This document shows, piece by piece, positions 1 through 5,367 of a stretch of 7,461 bases of DNA. The translations under genes and the position numbers were made by a program. The notes below the pieces were generated by a model. That model made no database searches and was not told where the DNA came from. It saw only the letters and a list, made by a program, of their open reading frames with translations. This DNA is from Deltaproteobacteria bacterium. Lineage in GTDB: Bacteria; Desulfobacterota; Binatia; Bin18. The stretch spans positions 1-7,461 of the forward strand of contig JACQEL010000229.1 in assembly GCA_016200595.1 (NCBI GenBank). The letters are read 5' to 3'. The first letter of the stretch is position 1; every line of letters begins with the position of its first letter.

Positions 1-987
1 ATCGGTGTGGCGCTCGGCGGTGGCGGACTGTCACCGCGGGATATCGTGGATTGTGTCAAATTGGCCGAAGACCTCGGCTATGAATCTGCCTGGGTCGTGG
101 AAGGACACGGAGGGGATCAGTTTTCTATCCTCACTGCCTGTGCGTTGGCGACCAAGCGGATTCTGCTCGGAACGGCGATCAGCAGCGTCTTTGTCCGCAG
201 TGCGCCGACGATCGCTATGGCGGCTGCCTGTGTTGATCATTACTCGCAGCAACGCTTCATCTTAGGTCTGGGATCGAGCCATAAGGTCCAGGTCGAGCCA
301 GAGCACGGCATTGCTTATGGTAAGCCGGTCCAGCGCGTGAAAGAGACGGTGGAGATCATTCGCGCCTTGTTGCGTGACGGCGTAGTCTCGTACAAAGGGG
401 AAGTACTCAGCATCGAGCGCTTCGATCTGTGGTTCAGCCCTATTCGCAAGGAACTCCCGATCTATCTGTCAGCCGTGTTTCCGCAAATGCTCGAAGTCTG
501 TGGCGAGATGGCGCAAGGGACGATCATGGTGTGGAGTACGTTGGCATCTGGCCGTAAAGCGAAAGAACACGTTGCCATCGGCGCGCGGCGTGCGGGACGG
601 CGACCGGAAGATATTGATATCGTCTCTTTGTTGTCATGCAGCATAGCGGAGAATCGCCAAGAAGCGATCGACCGGCTGCGGCCAGCCGCGGCATTCTATG
701 CGGGATTTTTCCCGCGCTACAATCGCTTGATGGCGGAGAGCGGATTTCCGGACGCGGCGCAGACTATCAGGGCGGCCTGGATAAAAGGCGACCGGGTAGG
801 GGCGGCAAAGCTCGTGCCGGATGAGTTAATTCAGGCGATGGGAGTCGCCGGCACTCCGGCGGAATGTCGCGAACGGATTGAGTCTTATCGGCACTCCGGC
901 CTCGGGCTGCCGATTATTTTTCCGGTCGGGGAAGGCGTCAATGCCAAACAAACTGTGCTAGATACGATCCGGGCGTGTGCGCCGTGA
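1..987 (+). CDS. LLM-class flavin/F420-dependent oxidoreductase (luciferase-like), 5'-truncated
   Basis: The reading frame is open from base 1 and ends at TGA 985-987, giving 328 visible residues. It begins I-G-V-A-L-G-G-G-G, the first beta strand of a luciferase-like TIM barrel, so only a few codons are probably missing; the GTG at base 7 is unlikely to be the real start. Family features are the N-terminal GVALGGGGLSP strand, LAEDLGYESAWVVEG (visible residues 21-35), a GLGSSH turn (89-94) and a KPVQRVKETVEIIRALL helix (108-124). The last two resemble the Mer-like F420-dependent branch (methylene-tetrahydromethanopterin reductase relatives). A late V-A-G-T-P-A-E-C segment followed by a helix is typical of the C-terminus. 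Such enzymes transfer hydride or oxygen using FMN or F420 in the cytosol. The substrate cannot be read from the sequence. The gene converges on the amidohydrolase pair across a repeat-filled spacer, so it is not co-transcribed with them. Confidence 0.88.
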   Translation: MGVALGGGGLSPRDIVDCVKLAEDLGYESAWVVEGHGGDQFSILTACALATKRILLGTAISSVFVRSAPTIAMAAACVDHYSQQRFILGLGSSHKVQVEPEHGIAYGKPVQRVKETVEIIRALLRDGVVSYKGEVLSIERFDLWFSPIRKELPIYLSAVFPQMLEVCGEMAQGTIMVWSTLASGRKAKEHVAIGARRAGRRPEDIDIVSLLSCSIAENRQEAIDRLRPAAAFYAGFFPRYNRLMAESGFPDAAQTIRAAWIKGDRVGAAKLVPDELIQAMGVAGTPAECRERIESYRHSGLGLPIIFPVGEGVNAKQTVLDTIRACAP

Positions 988-1064
988 ACCTGTGGCGATG
1001 AGCGGCTGATGCCGGTCAAACATTAGGGTGCCTTTTAGTAGGTCAACGCACTGAAGGTGGGGGA

Positions 1065-1229
1065 TGTCATTCTGAGCCGAAGCACGGCGGAGGCGAAGAA
1101 CCCTTCGACTACGCTCAGGACAGGTCTCACTTAACGGAGGACTCAACACGAGATTCTTCGGCCGGAGTTTATTCCTTCGATGAACTCAGGACAGGCTCTG
1201 AGCGGAGTCGCAGGAGCCTCAGAATGACA
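1065..1229. repeat. Dispersed-type repeat bounded by a perfect 12-bp inverted repeat
   Basis: TGTCATTCTGAG at 1065-1076 is the exact reverse complement of CTCAGAATGACA at 1218-1229. Inside are two imperfect direct copies of a unit: CCTTCGA at 1102 and 1174, each followed 4-5 bases later by CTCAGGACAGG (1114-1124 and 1185-1195). Elements with the same wording (TGTCATTCTGAG..., CTTCGACTACGCTCAGGACAGG) are, from memory, common intergenic repeats in several environmental phyla. There is no coding capacity, and no target-site duplication was identified. Confidence 0.7.
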
Positions 1230-1268
1230 AACCAGCAAAATTATAGCGGTTTGCACTTGCCTGCATCC

Positions 1269-1322
1269 TGGGAGCGCGCCCATCTTGGGCGCTTTTATGC
1301 GGGCGGGACGCCCGCGCTCCCA
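1269..1322. repeat. Cloverleaf-like repeat: two hairpins enclosed by a 9-bp stem
   Basis: An outer perfect 9-bp inverted repeat (TGGGAGCGC 1269-1277 / GCGCTCCCA 1314-1322) encloses two perfect 7-bp hairpins with 3-base loops. The first is GCGCCCA 1276-1282 / TGGGCGC 1286-1292; the second is GCGGGCG 1299-1305 / CGCCCGC 1309-1315. The outer stem overlaps the hairpins by two bases at each end. This compact shape resembles a REP/BIME-like mobile repeat. It does not look like an intrinsic terminator because no T-tract follows on either strand. Confidence 0.75.
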
Positions 1323-1373
1323 CCAGGGAAGGACACATCCAACTGAAAACTGCCGTAATACGACGGATGACGA

Positions 1374-1464
1374 TCTCGTTCTCAGACTCTGCCCGGGACC
1401 GCAACCCCCAGGGGTGGCAGAGCCACGACCACACCGCGTGCCCAGGCTCCGCCTGGGCACGAGA
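1374..1464. repeat. Multi-hairpin repeat with an 11-bp perfect stem, near the 3' end of the amidohydrolase operon
   Basis: TCTCGT 1374-1379 pairs with ACGAGA 1459-1464 as outer ends. Inside are ACCCC 1404-1408 / GGGGT 1411-1415, GTGGC 1414-1418 / GCCAC 1422-1426, and a strong hairpin CGTGCCCAGGC 1437-1447 / GCCTGGGCACG 1451-1461 with loop TCC. The wording (CTCGTTCTCAGACTCTGCC..., CAGGCTCCGCCTGGGCACGAG) matches, from memory, a widespread dispersed repeat of environmental bacteria. The 11-bp hairpin begins about 33 bases past the stop of the minus-strand gene and could stop transcription or protect that mRNA, but no U-run follows. Confidence 0.65.
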
Positions 1465-1494
1465 AAGACCGAAAGTTTAGAGATTGACAGTATA

Positions 1495-2787
1495 CTAGGC
1501 GCCGACCTTCTGCACCAGTTTCACACCGAACTGTTCGGCGGCATTCCCACCTAGCATACGAGCGATGAGGGGTTCCTCGACGTGTGCCTGGGTTAGGGCC
1601 TCGATGGCGTCCCAGGCGCTGGTGGTGTCGTGGTGGGGATAACGCGAGCCCCAGACGATCTTTTCCGCGAAGCTGTGAGGGAGCTTCTGGATCAAGCGCT
1701 CTTCAGCGTCAAACCCCAGCATCACGTGGCCTTCTTCCCACATCTCCTCGGCATCCGTCCGCACAGGATAATAGTGCAGGAGGGGAACCGTCCGCGTGGA
1801 GGCCTCCATCTTCTCCAACACCTCCTCCATCCACGAGGCCTTGCCATGCGCTACTACCACCTTCATCTGCGGATAACGTTGCATGACGGTAAAGCCGATC
1901 AAGGTGGACGCGACGAACATGTGATTGTCCAACCAGTAGGACAAGACCGGCGCCACCGGATGCCCTAATGGCGGCAAGGCGGTGAAGGAGACATTGCGGC
2001 CGTTGCCGCCGCCGGCAAAGGGCCCGCCGCCGAACTCGCGCACAAAAGCGATTTGGTTGAGCCGGCCCTTCACCTTCTCGATAAACTGTCCGTGGGAGGT
2101 CCACTCCGGGTTCCACAGCCCCGTCGTGGGGTGCACGGCGGCTGTCACGCCCAGGCGCTCCAGCTCCGCCCACAGTGGGTCGTAGTAAGGATGGGTGAAA
2201 TAGTGCCCCTCGATAAACATGGGCCGGATAAAAGCGCCGCGGAAGCAGGGGATCTGAGAGATCCGCCGCAGCTCTGCAACTGCGTAGTCCATATTCTGCA
2301 GTGGCACCATGGCGGCGGCAAAGAGCCGGTCCGGCGCCGCCTGGCAGAAATCGGCCATCCAGTTGTTGTAGGCCCGGGCCAGCGCAGAGGCCACGTCCGG
2401 ATCTTCGACGAGATGGAATCCCTCGGCGAACCAGGTGGGATACAGGAAGGTCTGGTCTACACCCATAGCGTCCATATCTCGGAGCCGAGCTTGAGGGTTG
2501 GTCGCGCCCTCGTTCATCGCATGACGGGTATGCGGGTCCAGTGCGCCTACCTGATCCCAGGTCATGCCTGGCCGCCAGATAGCATGCCGCGGGAGGTTGG
2601 AGTTCATCGTGTCCCGAAACATTTTGCCATTAACTTTGAGGTACGAGTTGTACTCCCCCTCTTCCCGCCACAGCGCGTGTTTGCCGAGCGTACGGTATTC
2701 CGGCTCTAAGTACTGCTCCCAGACGGCTTTCGGCTCCACGACATGGGTGTCCGCATCAAAGACCGCAATGCGCTTCCTCGTGGTCAT
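1495..2787 (-). CDS. Amidohydrolase-family protein (COG2159/Amidohydro_2, TIM barrel), second gene of pair
   Basis: This 430-residue protein starts at ATG 2787-2785, with GGGAAGGAG (AAGGAG at 2800-2795) 7 nt upstream; the frame stays open to 2898 but that longer form has no ribosome site. It opens with F-D-A-D-T-H-V-V-E-P (residues 10-19), the D-x-D-x-H-x-x-E-P signature of a COG2159 branch in which D-x-H replaces the usual metal-binding H-x-H. Other marks are RLRDMDAMGVDQ (101-112), AVHP (H219), VVAHGKASW (H314) and VWGSRYPHHD (378-387). The family includes metal-dependent hydrolases and decarboxylases such as ACMSD. The usual metal-binding Asp in G-S-D-Y-P-H is Arg382 here (codon CGT), which casts doubt on ordinary metal catalysis. 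The gene lies 2 nt after its paralog and its ribosome site is inside that gene's 3' end, so translation is probably coupled. The substrate is unknown. Confidence 0.85.
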   Translation of the reverse strand: MTTRKRIAVFDADTHVVEPKAVWEQYLEPEYRTLGKHALWREEGEYNSYLKVNGKMFRDTMNSNLPRHAIWRPGMTWDQVGALDPHTRHAMNEGATNPQARLRDMDAMGVDQTFLYPTWFAEGFHLVEDPDVASALARAYNNWMADFCQAAPDRLFAAAMVPLQNMDYAVAELRRISQIPCFRGAFIRPMFIEGHYFTHPYYDPLWAELERLGVTAAVHPTTGLWNPEWTSHGQFIEKVKGRLNQIAFVREFGGGPFAGGGNGRNVSFTALPPLGHPVAPVLSYWLDNHMFVASTLIGFTVMQRYPQMKVVVAHGKASWMEEVLEKMEASTRTVPLLHYYPVRTDAEEMWEEGHVMLGFDAEERLIQKLPHSFAEKIVWGSRYPHHDTTSAWDAIEALTQAHVEEPLIARMLGGNAAEQFGVKLVQKVGA

Positions 2788-2789
2788 GG

Positions 2790-4223
2790 CTAGGCTCCTT
2801 CCCGTGCATGGCCATTGACCCGAGGACCTTCCCCGTAGCGACGCACAATGGCTGCCTCTGGCTCCAACGCCCGCTTGACCTCCGCTTCGGTGGGCCACCA
2901 GTCTGGCCGCTCAATCTCGGTGACCCGCTCGCGAATGAACTTTTGCGGCGGCTCGATGTGGTACAACTTGCGCGCGTTCTCTCCCAGGAACTTGACCTGA
3001 TACGATTCGGGCAGTTCGCACTTGCGCATCGTGTCGAGGGCCCGCCACGCGTCGTCACCGTCATGGTGGTAGACATCCGAAGACCAGGCCAGGATATCTT
3101 GGTAGAACTCCGGCAAGCGCGACGGCGGCGCCTCATCGCCTTCAAACCCAGTGACACAGTGTTCAAAGAAAGTCTCGCTGGGCAGGCGCTTCAGCGGGGG
3201 CATCTGGCGCTCGTTGCGGTAGAGCTTGTAGACCTTGTCGCACTCATCCAGCATGAAACTTAACCAGGTGGAAGAAGCCTCAAACACGGCGGCCCTGAGT
3301 TTGGGGTGCCGGTCAAAGAAGCCCGACATCAACACCATGGTCACCCACAGCGCCGCTTCGGCCTGGAAGTTTTGTACGTTGGTGAGGAAGAAGTGCGGGA
3401 GACCGGAGGAGAACACCGTCCGCGCAATCAACTCCGCACCAGAGTACTGCTCAGTGTAGCCAGGCGGCTTAAGTGCGCCCATGGCAGGGAACGGGTGCAT
3501 GCCGTAGACCACGCCCGTCTCTTCCATAGCGTGCCACAAGGACTCGTACTTGGGCTGAATCGGATAGTTGCCCATGGCGTCGATGGGGCGGATGAGGCCC
3601 ACGCGGCAGCCCTTGTCGGCCACCCGGTGGAGCTCCTCGACAGCAAATTTAGGATCTTGCATAGGGAGCAGCGCGGCAAAATAGATCCGCTGGGGATCTG
3701 CCTGGCAATACTCGTAGGCCCACTCATTGTAAGCCTTGCACATGGCCTTGGCGCCCACGGCGTTCTGCAGCCAGGGGTAGGTATCGATGTCGGTAGGGAT
3801 GATCATCACTTGGTCGATGCCCTGGATGTCCATGTCGCGCAGGCGTTGCTCAGGTTTGTAGGAACCCTTGTGGTCCAGGTAGTCAGCCTGCTCCTTCGTT
3901 ATAGCGGTCGTGCGGTTGAGGTTGCGCACGTTGAAGGCTCGCTGAATATCATGCTTGAGCCCCGGCCCGGCCAGGGTGAGTACATTCACGATCCCGGGCG
4001 TGCCGCCGATGCGCTGAGAGCCGAGGCCCGCACCGGCGTGGCCGTTGACGATCAGCTGCTTGGTCTCGGCGTCGTACCACATCGTGGCCTTGAGGGCCTC
4101 AAACTCGTCCTTAGTCAGCCAGTCCTTGGCTCGCTCCCAAATCCAGGGGGGCTCAGTGACGTGGGCGTCACAGTCAAAGGTCGGAAAGTCCTTGCGCATA
4201 GGCGCAAATTTCTGCACAGGCAC
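2790..4223 (-). CDS. Amidohydrolase-family protein (COG2159/Amidohydro_2, TIM barrel), first gene of pair
   Basis: This 477-residue protein starts with GTG at 4223-4221. AAGGAGGTG on the minus strand (4236-4228) lies just upstream and decides this start over the internal ATG at 4199. Signature F-D-C-D-A-H-V-T-E-P spans residues 16-25. RLRDMDIQGIDQ (128-139), AYNEWAYEYCQADPQRIYFA (164-183), IRPIDAMG (211-218), GMHP (H243), VFEASSTW (E315) and WSSDVYHHD (D383) follow in the order seen in its neighbour, so the two are clear but old paralogs. Here the late Asp383 is kept and the mid-barrel position that is His in the neighbour is Glu315, common in a COG2159 subgroup. About 50 residues after the barrel (R-P-D-W-W-P-T near 439-445) form a tail the paralog lacks. 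The likely role is hydrolysis or decarboxylation of a carboxylate in the cytosol; the substrate is unknown. It is first in the two-gene operon, behind a candidate promoter at 4283-4311. Confidence 0.87.
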   Translation of the reverse strand: MPVQKFAPMRKDFPTFDCDAHVTEPPWIWERAKDWLTKDEFEALKATMWYDAETKQLIVNGHAGAGLGSQRIGGTPGIVNVLTLAGPGLKHDIQRAFNVRNLNRTTAITKEQADYLDHKGSYKPEQRLRDMDIQGIDQVMIIPTDIDTYPWLQNAVGAKAMCKAYNEWAYEYCQADPQRIYFAALLPMQDPKFAVEELHRVADKGCRVGLIRPIDAMGNYPIQPKYESLWHAMEETGVVYGMHPFPAMGALKPPGYTEQYSGAELIARTVFSSGLPHFFLTNVQNFQAEAALWVTMVLMSGFFDRHPKLRAAVFEASSTWLSFMLDECDKVYKLYRNERQMPPLKRLPSETFFEHCVTGFEGDEAPPSRLPEFYQDILAWSSDVYHHDGDDAWRALDTMRKCELPESYQVKFLGENARKLYHIEPPQKFIRERVTEIERPDWWPTEAEVKRALEPEAAIVRRYGEGPRVNGHAREGA

Positions 4224-4227
4224 GTTA

Positions 4228-4236
4228 CACCTCCTT
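4228..4236 (-). promoter_or_regulatory. Strong Shine-Dalgarno site fixing a GTG start
   Basis: The minus strand reads AAGGAGGTG, nearly the full anti-16S complement, with the AGGAGG core ending 6 nt before GTG at 4223. It supports the GTG start of the 477-residue amidohydrolase. Confidence 0.8.
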
Positions 4237-4244
4237 CTCGTCTG

Positions 4245-4263
4245 GCCGTGGACCTGCCACGGC
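4245..4263 (-). promoter_or_regulatory. Hairpin in the predicted leader of the amidohydrolase operon
   Basis: GCCGTGG 4245-4251 and CCACGGC 4257-4263 are a perfect 7-bp stem with a 5-base loop. In the minus-strand transcript it would lie about 8 nt upstream of the ribosome site. It could affect translation start or message stability; its position is the only evidence for a function. Confidence 0.4.
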
Positions 4264-4267
4264 GCGC

Positions 4268-4474
4268 TTACATAACGGCACGCTTATATAGAGGACCGTG
4301 AGAGTTCACAACCATGTGCTTTGCCATGTTTAGTTCATTTCCGCAATATTCGCGGGCACTCGCTAACGCGGTCAGCAAATCTTTTTGCTCCTTGTCCAAA
4401 CACTCCCTCATAGCATTTCGATTCTGAGGATCATACGCCGCAGCGTTGTAACGGGTCGTACTGGTGTAGACCAT
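4268..4474 (-). CDS. Doubtful small ORF (68 aa) in the divergent control region
   Basis: An ATG at 4474-4472 opens a 68-residue frame ending at TAA 4270-4268. The translation has a natural-looking amphipathic stretch (residues about 22-45, E-C-L-D-K-E-Q-K-D-L-L-T-A-L) and a lower GC content than the flanking genes. I recognise no domain, and there is no ribosome site before the ATG. The predicted amidohydrolase promoter lies inside its 3' end. It may be a small unknown protein, a decayed gene remnant or chance. Confidence 0.18.
   Translation of the reverse strand: MVYTSTTRYNAAAYDPQNRNAMRECLDKEQKDLLTALASAREYCGNELNMAKHMVVNSHGPLYKRAVM
4283..4311 (-). promoter_or_regulatory. Candidate sigma-70-type promoter for the amidohydrolase pair
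   Basis: On the minus strand, TTGTGA (4311-4306) is followed after 17 bases by TATAAG (4288-4283), matching 4/6 and 5/6 of the consensus with ideal spacing. Transcription would start near 4276, giving a leader of about 50 nt that contains the hairpin at 4245-4263 and the strong ribosome site. Organism-specific consensus is unknown. Confidence 0.45.
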
Positions 4475-4504
4475 TGACAGTAGTTTTTCAATATGAAAGA
4501 TATT
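4474..4504 (+). promoter_or_regulatory. Candidate promoter for the crotonase-mutase operon
   Basis: A perfect TTGACA at 4474-4479 is followed 19 bases later by GATATT (4499-4504, 4/6 match to TATAAT) in a strongly AT-rich stretch within a GC-rich window. The long spacer weakens the call and might indicate dependence on an activator. The first TTTCA...TGAAA dyad (4486-4498) lies between the two boxes, where a bound repressor would block polymerase. Confidence 0.35.
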
Positions 4505-4522
4505 TTTTCACATATATGAAAA
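4486..4522. promoter_or_regulatory. Two tandem TTTCA/TGAAA dyads, candidate operators
   Basis: The first dyad is TTTCA 4486-4490, a 3-base gap, TGAAA 4494-4498. The second is TTTTCA 4505-4510, a 6-base gap, TGAAAA 4517-4522. The right arms are 23 bp apart, about two helical turns. Paired dyads in an AT-rich block between divergent operons are typical of a repressor that senses an acyl-CoA or other effector, such as a TetR-type protein. No regulator gene lies in the window. The AT-richness raises the odds of chance symmetry. Confidence 0.4.
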
Positions 4523-4528
4523 TAATCA

Positions 4529-4550
4529 TGTGCAAGCTATAGCTTGCACA
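4529..4550. promoter_or_regulatory. Perfect 22-bp palindrome upstream of the crotonase gene
   Basis: TGTGCAAGCTA (4529-4539) is followed directly by its exact reverse complement TAGCTTGCACA (4540-4550). The centre is about 44 bp before the ATG at 4584. As DNA it is a strong candidate operator for a dimeric regulator; as RNA it would form a 9-bp hairpin with a TATA loop in the leader of the plus-strand operon. It could also be a copy of a dispersed palindromic repeat. Confidence 0.6.
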
Positions 4551-4583
4551 CTGCGTGCGAAGGAGAGACCAGCAGGAGGCAGC

Positions 4584-5363
4584 ATGGCCTGGAAGAATCT
4601 TACTGTTGAACGAGGGCCGGTTACTCTGCTCGTGGTCAACCGGCCGGACCAGCGGAACGCCATCGATTTTGCCACGATGGCTGAACTCGAAGAGGCGTTA
4701 ACAGTCCTGGAGAAGGATGAGTCCTTGCGAGCGCTCGTGCTCACTGGCGGGGGGAAAACGTTTGTGTCTGGAGGAGACCTGAAAGACTTCCAGATATTGG
4801 TAACGGCTAAAGACGGCAAGCGTATGGCGGAGCGCATGGGAACGATCTTGACTCGCTTGAGTTATCTTCCGGTTCCGGTGATTGCCGCGCTGAATGGCCC
4901 GGCTGTCGGCGGAGGAACAGAGGTGGCATTAGCCTGTGACCTGCGGGTTGCTGCTACTAATGCCTATTTTTCCTTCCGTCAAGTGACGATGGGCATCATG
5001 ACGGCCTGGGGAGGAGCGCCACGCCTCCTGGCGTTGCTGGGATTCTCGCGCTCATTGTATTACCTGCTGACTGCCGAACGCATCACGTCAGAGCAGGCGC
5101 TACACCTGGGACTCGTGCAGCGGGTCACGCCTGAGGGACAAGCCGTGACTGGTGCAGTCGAACTCGCGCAACAGCTTGTCAGTCAGCCGCCCTTGGCCGT
5201 GCGGGCCATTAAACGCACCTTGCGACAAATTATCGGCGTTCCCTTTGCTGCTGCTGCCGCCGTGGAGGTGCAAGAGTTCGCAGAAGTCTGGGCTTCCGCA
5301 GATCATGGAGAAGCAGTCGATGCCTACTTTGAGAAACGATCACCGATCTTTCACGGGAGGTGA
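4584..5363 (+). CDS. Crotonase-fold (enoyl-CoA hydratase/isomerase family) protein, possible alkylmalonyl-CoA decarboxylase
   Basis: This 259-residue protein has normal crotonase length. The start ATG 4584 has AGGAGG at 4574-4579; a frame open from 4530 would run through the palindrome and is rejected. Family marks: NRPDQRNAID (19-28), oxyanion-hole SGGDL (62-66), ALNGPAVGGGTE (102-113) and a C-terminal EAVDAYFEKRSPIFHGR (243-259). Aligned without gaps to classical hydratase, the first catalytic Glu is kept (E113) but the second is Gln133 (F-R-Q-V-T-M-G), so ordinary hydration of enoyl-CoA is unlikely. The MGIMTAWGG stretch (136-144) recalls ethylmalonyl-CoA decarboxylase. Its stop lies 4 nt before the mutase start, whose ribosome site overlaps it, so the two are co-translated. 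E. coli scpB, a crotonase-fold methylmalonyl-CoA decarboxylase, sits in a mutase cluster too. Decarboxylase activity is an inference; isomerase or thioesterase activity is possible. Confidence 0.85.
   Translation: MAWKNLTVERGPVTLLVVNRPDQRNAIDFATMAELEEALTVLEKDESLRALVLTGGGKTFVSGGDLKDFQILVTAKDGKRMAERMGTILTRLSYLPVPVIAALNGPAVGGGTEVALACDLRVAATNAYFSFRQVTMGIMTAWGGAPRLLALLGFSRSLYYLLTAERITSEQALHLGLVQRVTPEGQAVTGAVELAQQLVSQPPLAVRAIKRTLRQIIGVPFAAAAAVEVQEFAEVWASADHGEAVDAYFEKRSPIFHGR
5355..5363 (+). promoter_or_regulatory. Ribosome site of the mutase gene overlapping the crotonase stop codon
   Basis: GGGAGGTGA at 5355-5363 carries both the Shine-Dalgarno core (GGAGG, 7 nt before ATG 5368) and the crotonase TGA. 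It fixes the mutase start at 5368 although the frame is open from 5152, and implies translational coupling. Confidence 0.8.
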
Positions 5364-5367
5364 GATT

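Larger units (their letters stand above)
988..1494. other. Convergent intergenic region filled with inverted repeats
   Basis: This stretch of about 500 bases lies between the 3' ends of the LLM oxidoreductase and the second amidohydrolase gene. I see no credible gene in it. The short open frames on both strands follow the repeats, lack ribosome sites and have low-complexity Arg/Pro/Ser-rich translations. It holds three distinct hairpin-rich elements, listed separately at 1065-1229, 1269-1322 and 1374-1464. Because the flanking genes converge, the hairpins could act as two-way transcription end or mRNA-protecting structures, though none is followed by a clear T-run. Confidence 0.8.

Noticed and set aside
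1143..1460. 105-codon minus-strand open frame in the convergent spacer
   Set aside because: It is made almost entirely of the inverted-repeat elements; there is no ribosome site and the composition is low-complexity.
1065..1464. CRISPR array or insertion sequence in the repeat-rich spacer
   Set aside because: No regularly spaced identical repeats and no transposase frame; the elements are inverted and mutually unrelated.
1484..1496. TTGACA followed closely by TATACT at the 3' end of the second amidohydrolase gene
   Set aside because: The two boxes are separated by 1 base instead of about 17, so they cannot work as a promoter pair.
2053..2709. 218-codon plus-strand open frame antisense to the second amidohydrolase
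   Set aside because: It overlaps a gene with clear family motifs on the other strand; its translation shows no domain and the start lacks a ribosome site.
2788..2898. 37-residue N-terminal extension of the second amidohydrolase
   Set aside because: It overlaps the 3' end of the upstream gene, and AAGGAG sits 7 nt before ATG 2787, immediately ahead of the D-x-D-x-H motif.
3306..4301. 331-codon plus-strand open frame antisense to the first amidohydrolase
   Set aside because: It mirrors the GC-rich codon pattern of the real minus-strand gene, has His/Val/Gly/Leu-rich shadow composition, no ribosome site and no recognisable motif.
4530..4583. 18-residue N-terminal extension of the crotonase
   Set aside because: It would begin inside the perfect palindrome without a ribosome site, whereas ATG 4584 has AGGAGG just upstream.
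5152..5367. N-terminal extension of the mutase frame upstream of 5368
   Set aside because: It overlaps the crotonase 3' end out of frame. The ribosome site at 5355-5363 and the normal length for a large subunit support ATG 5368.
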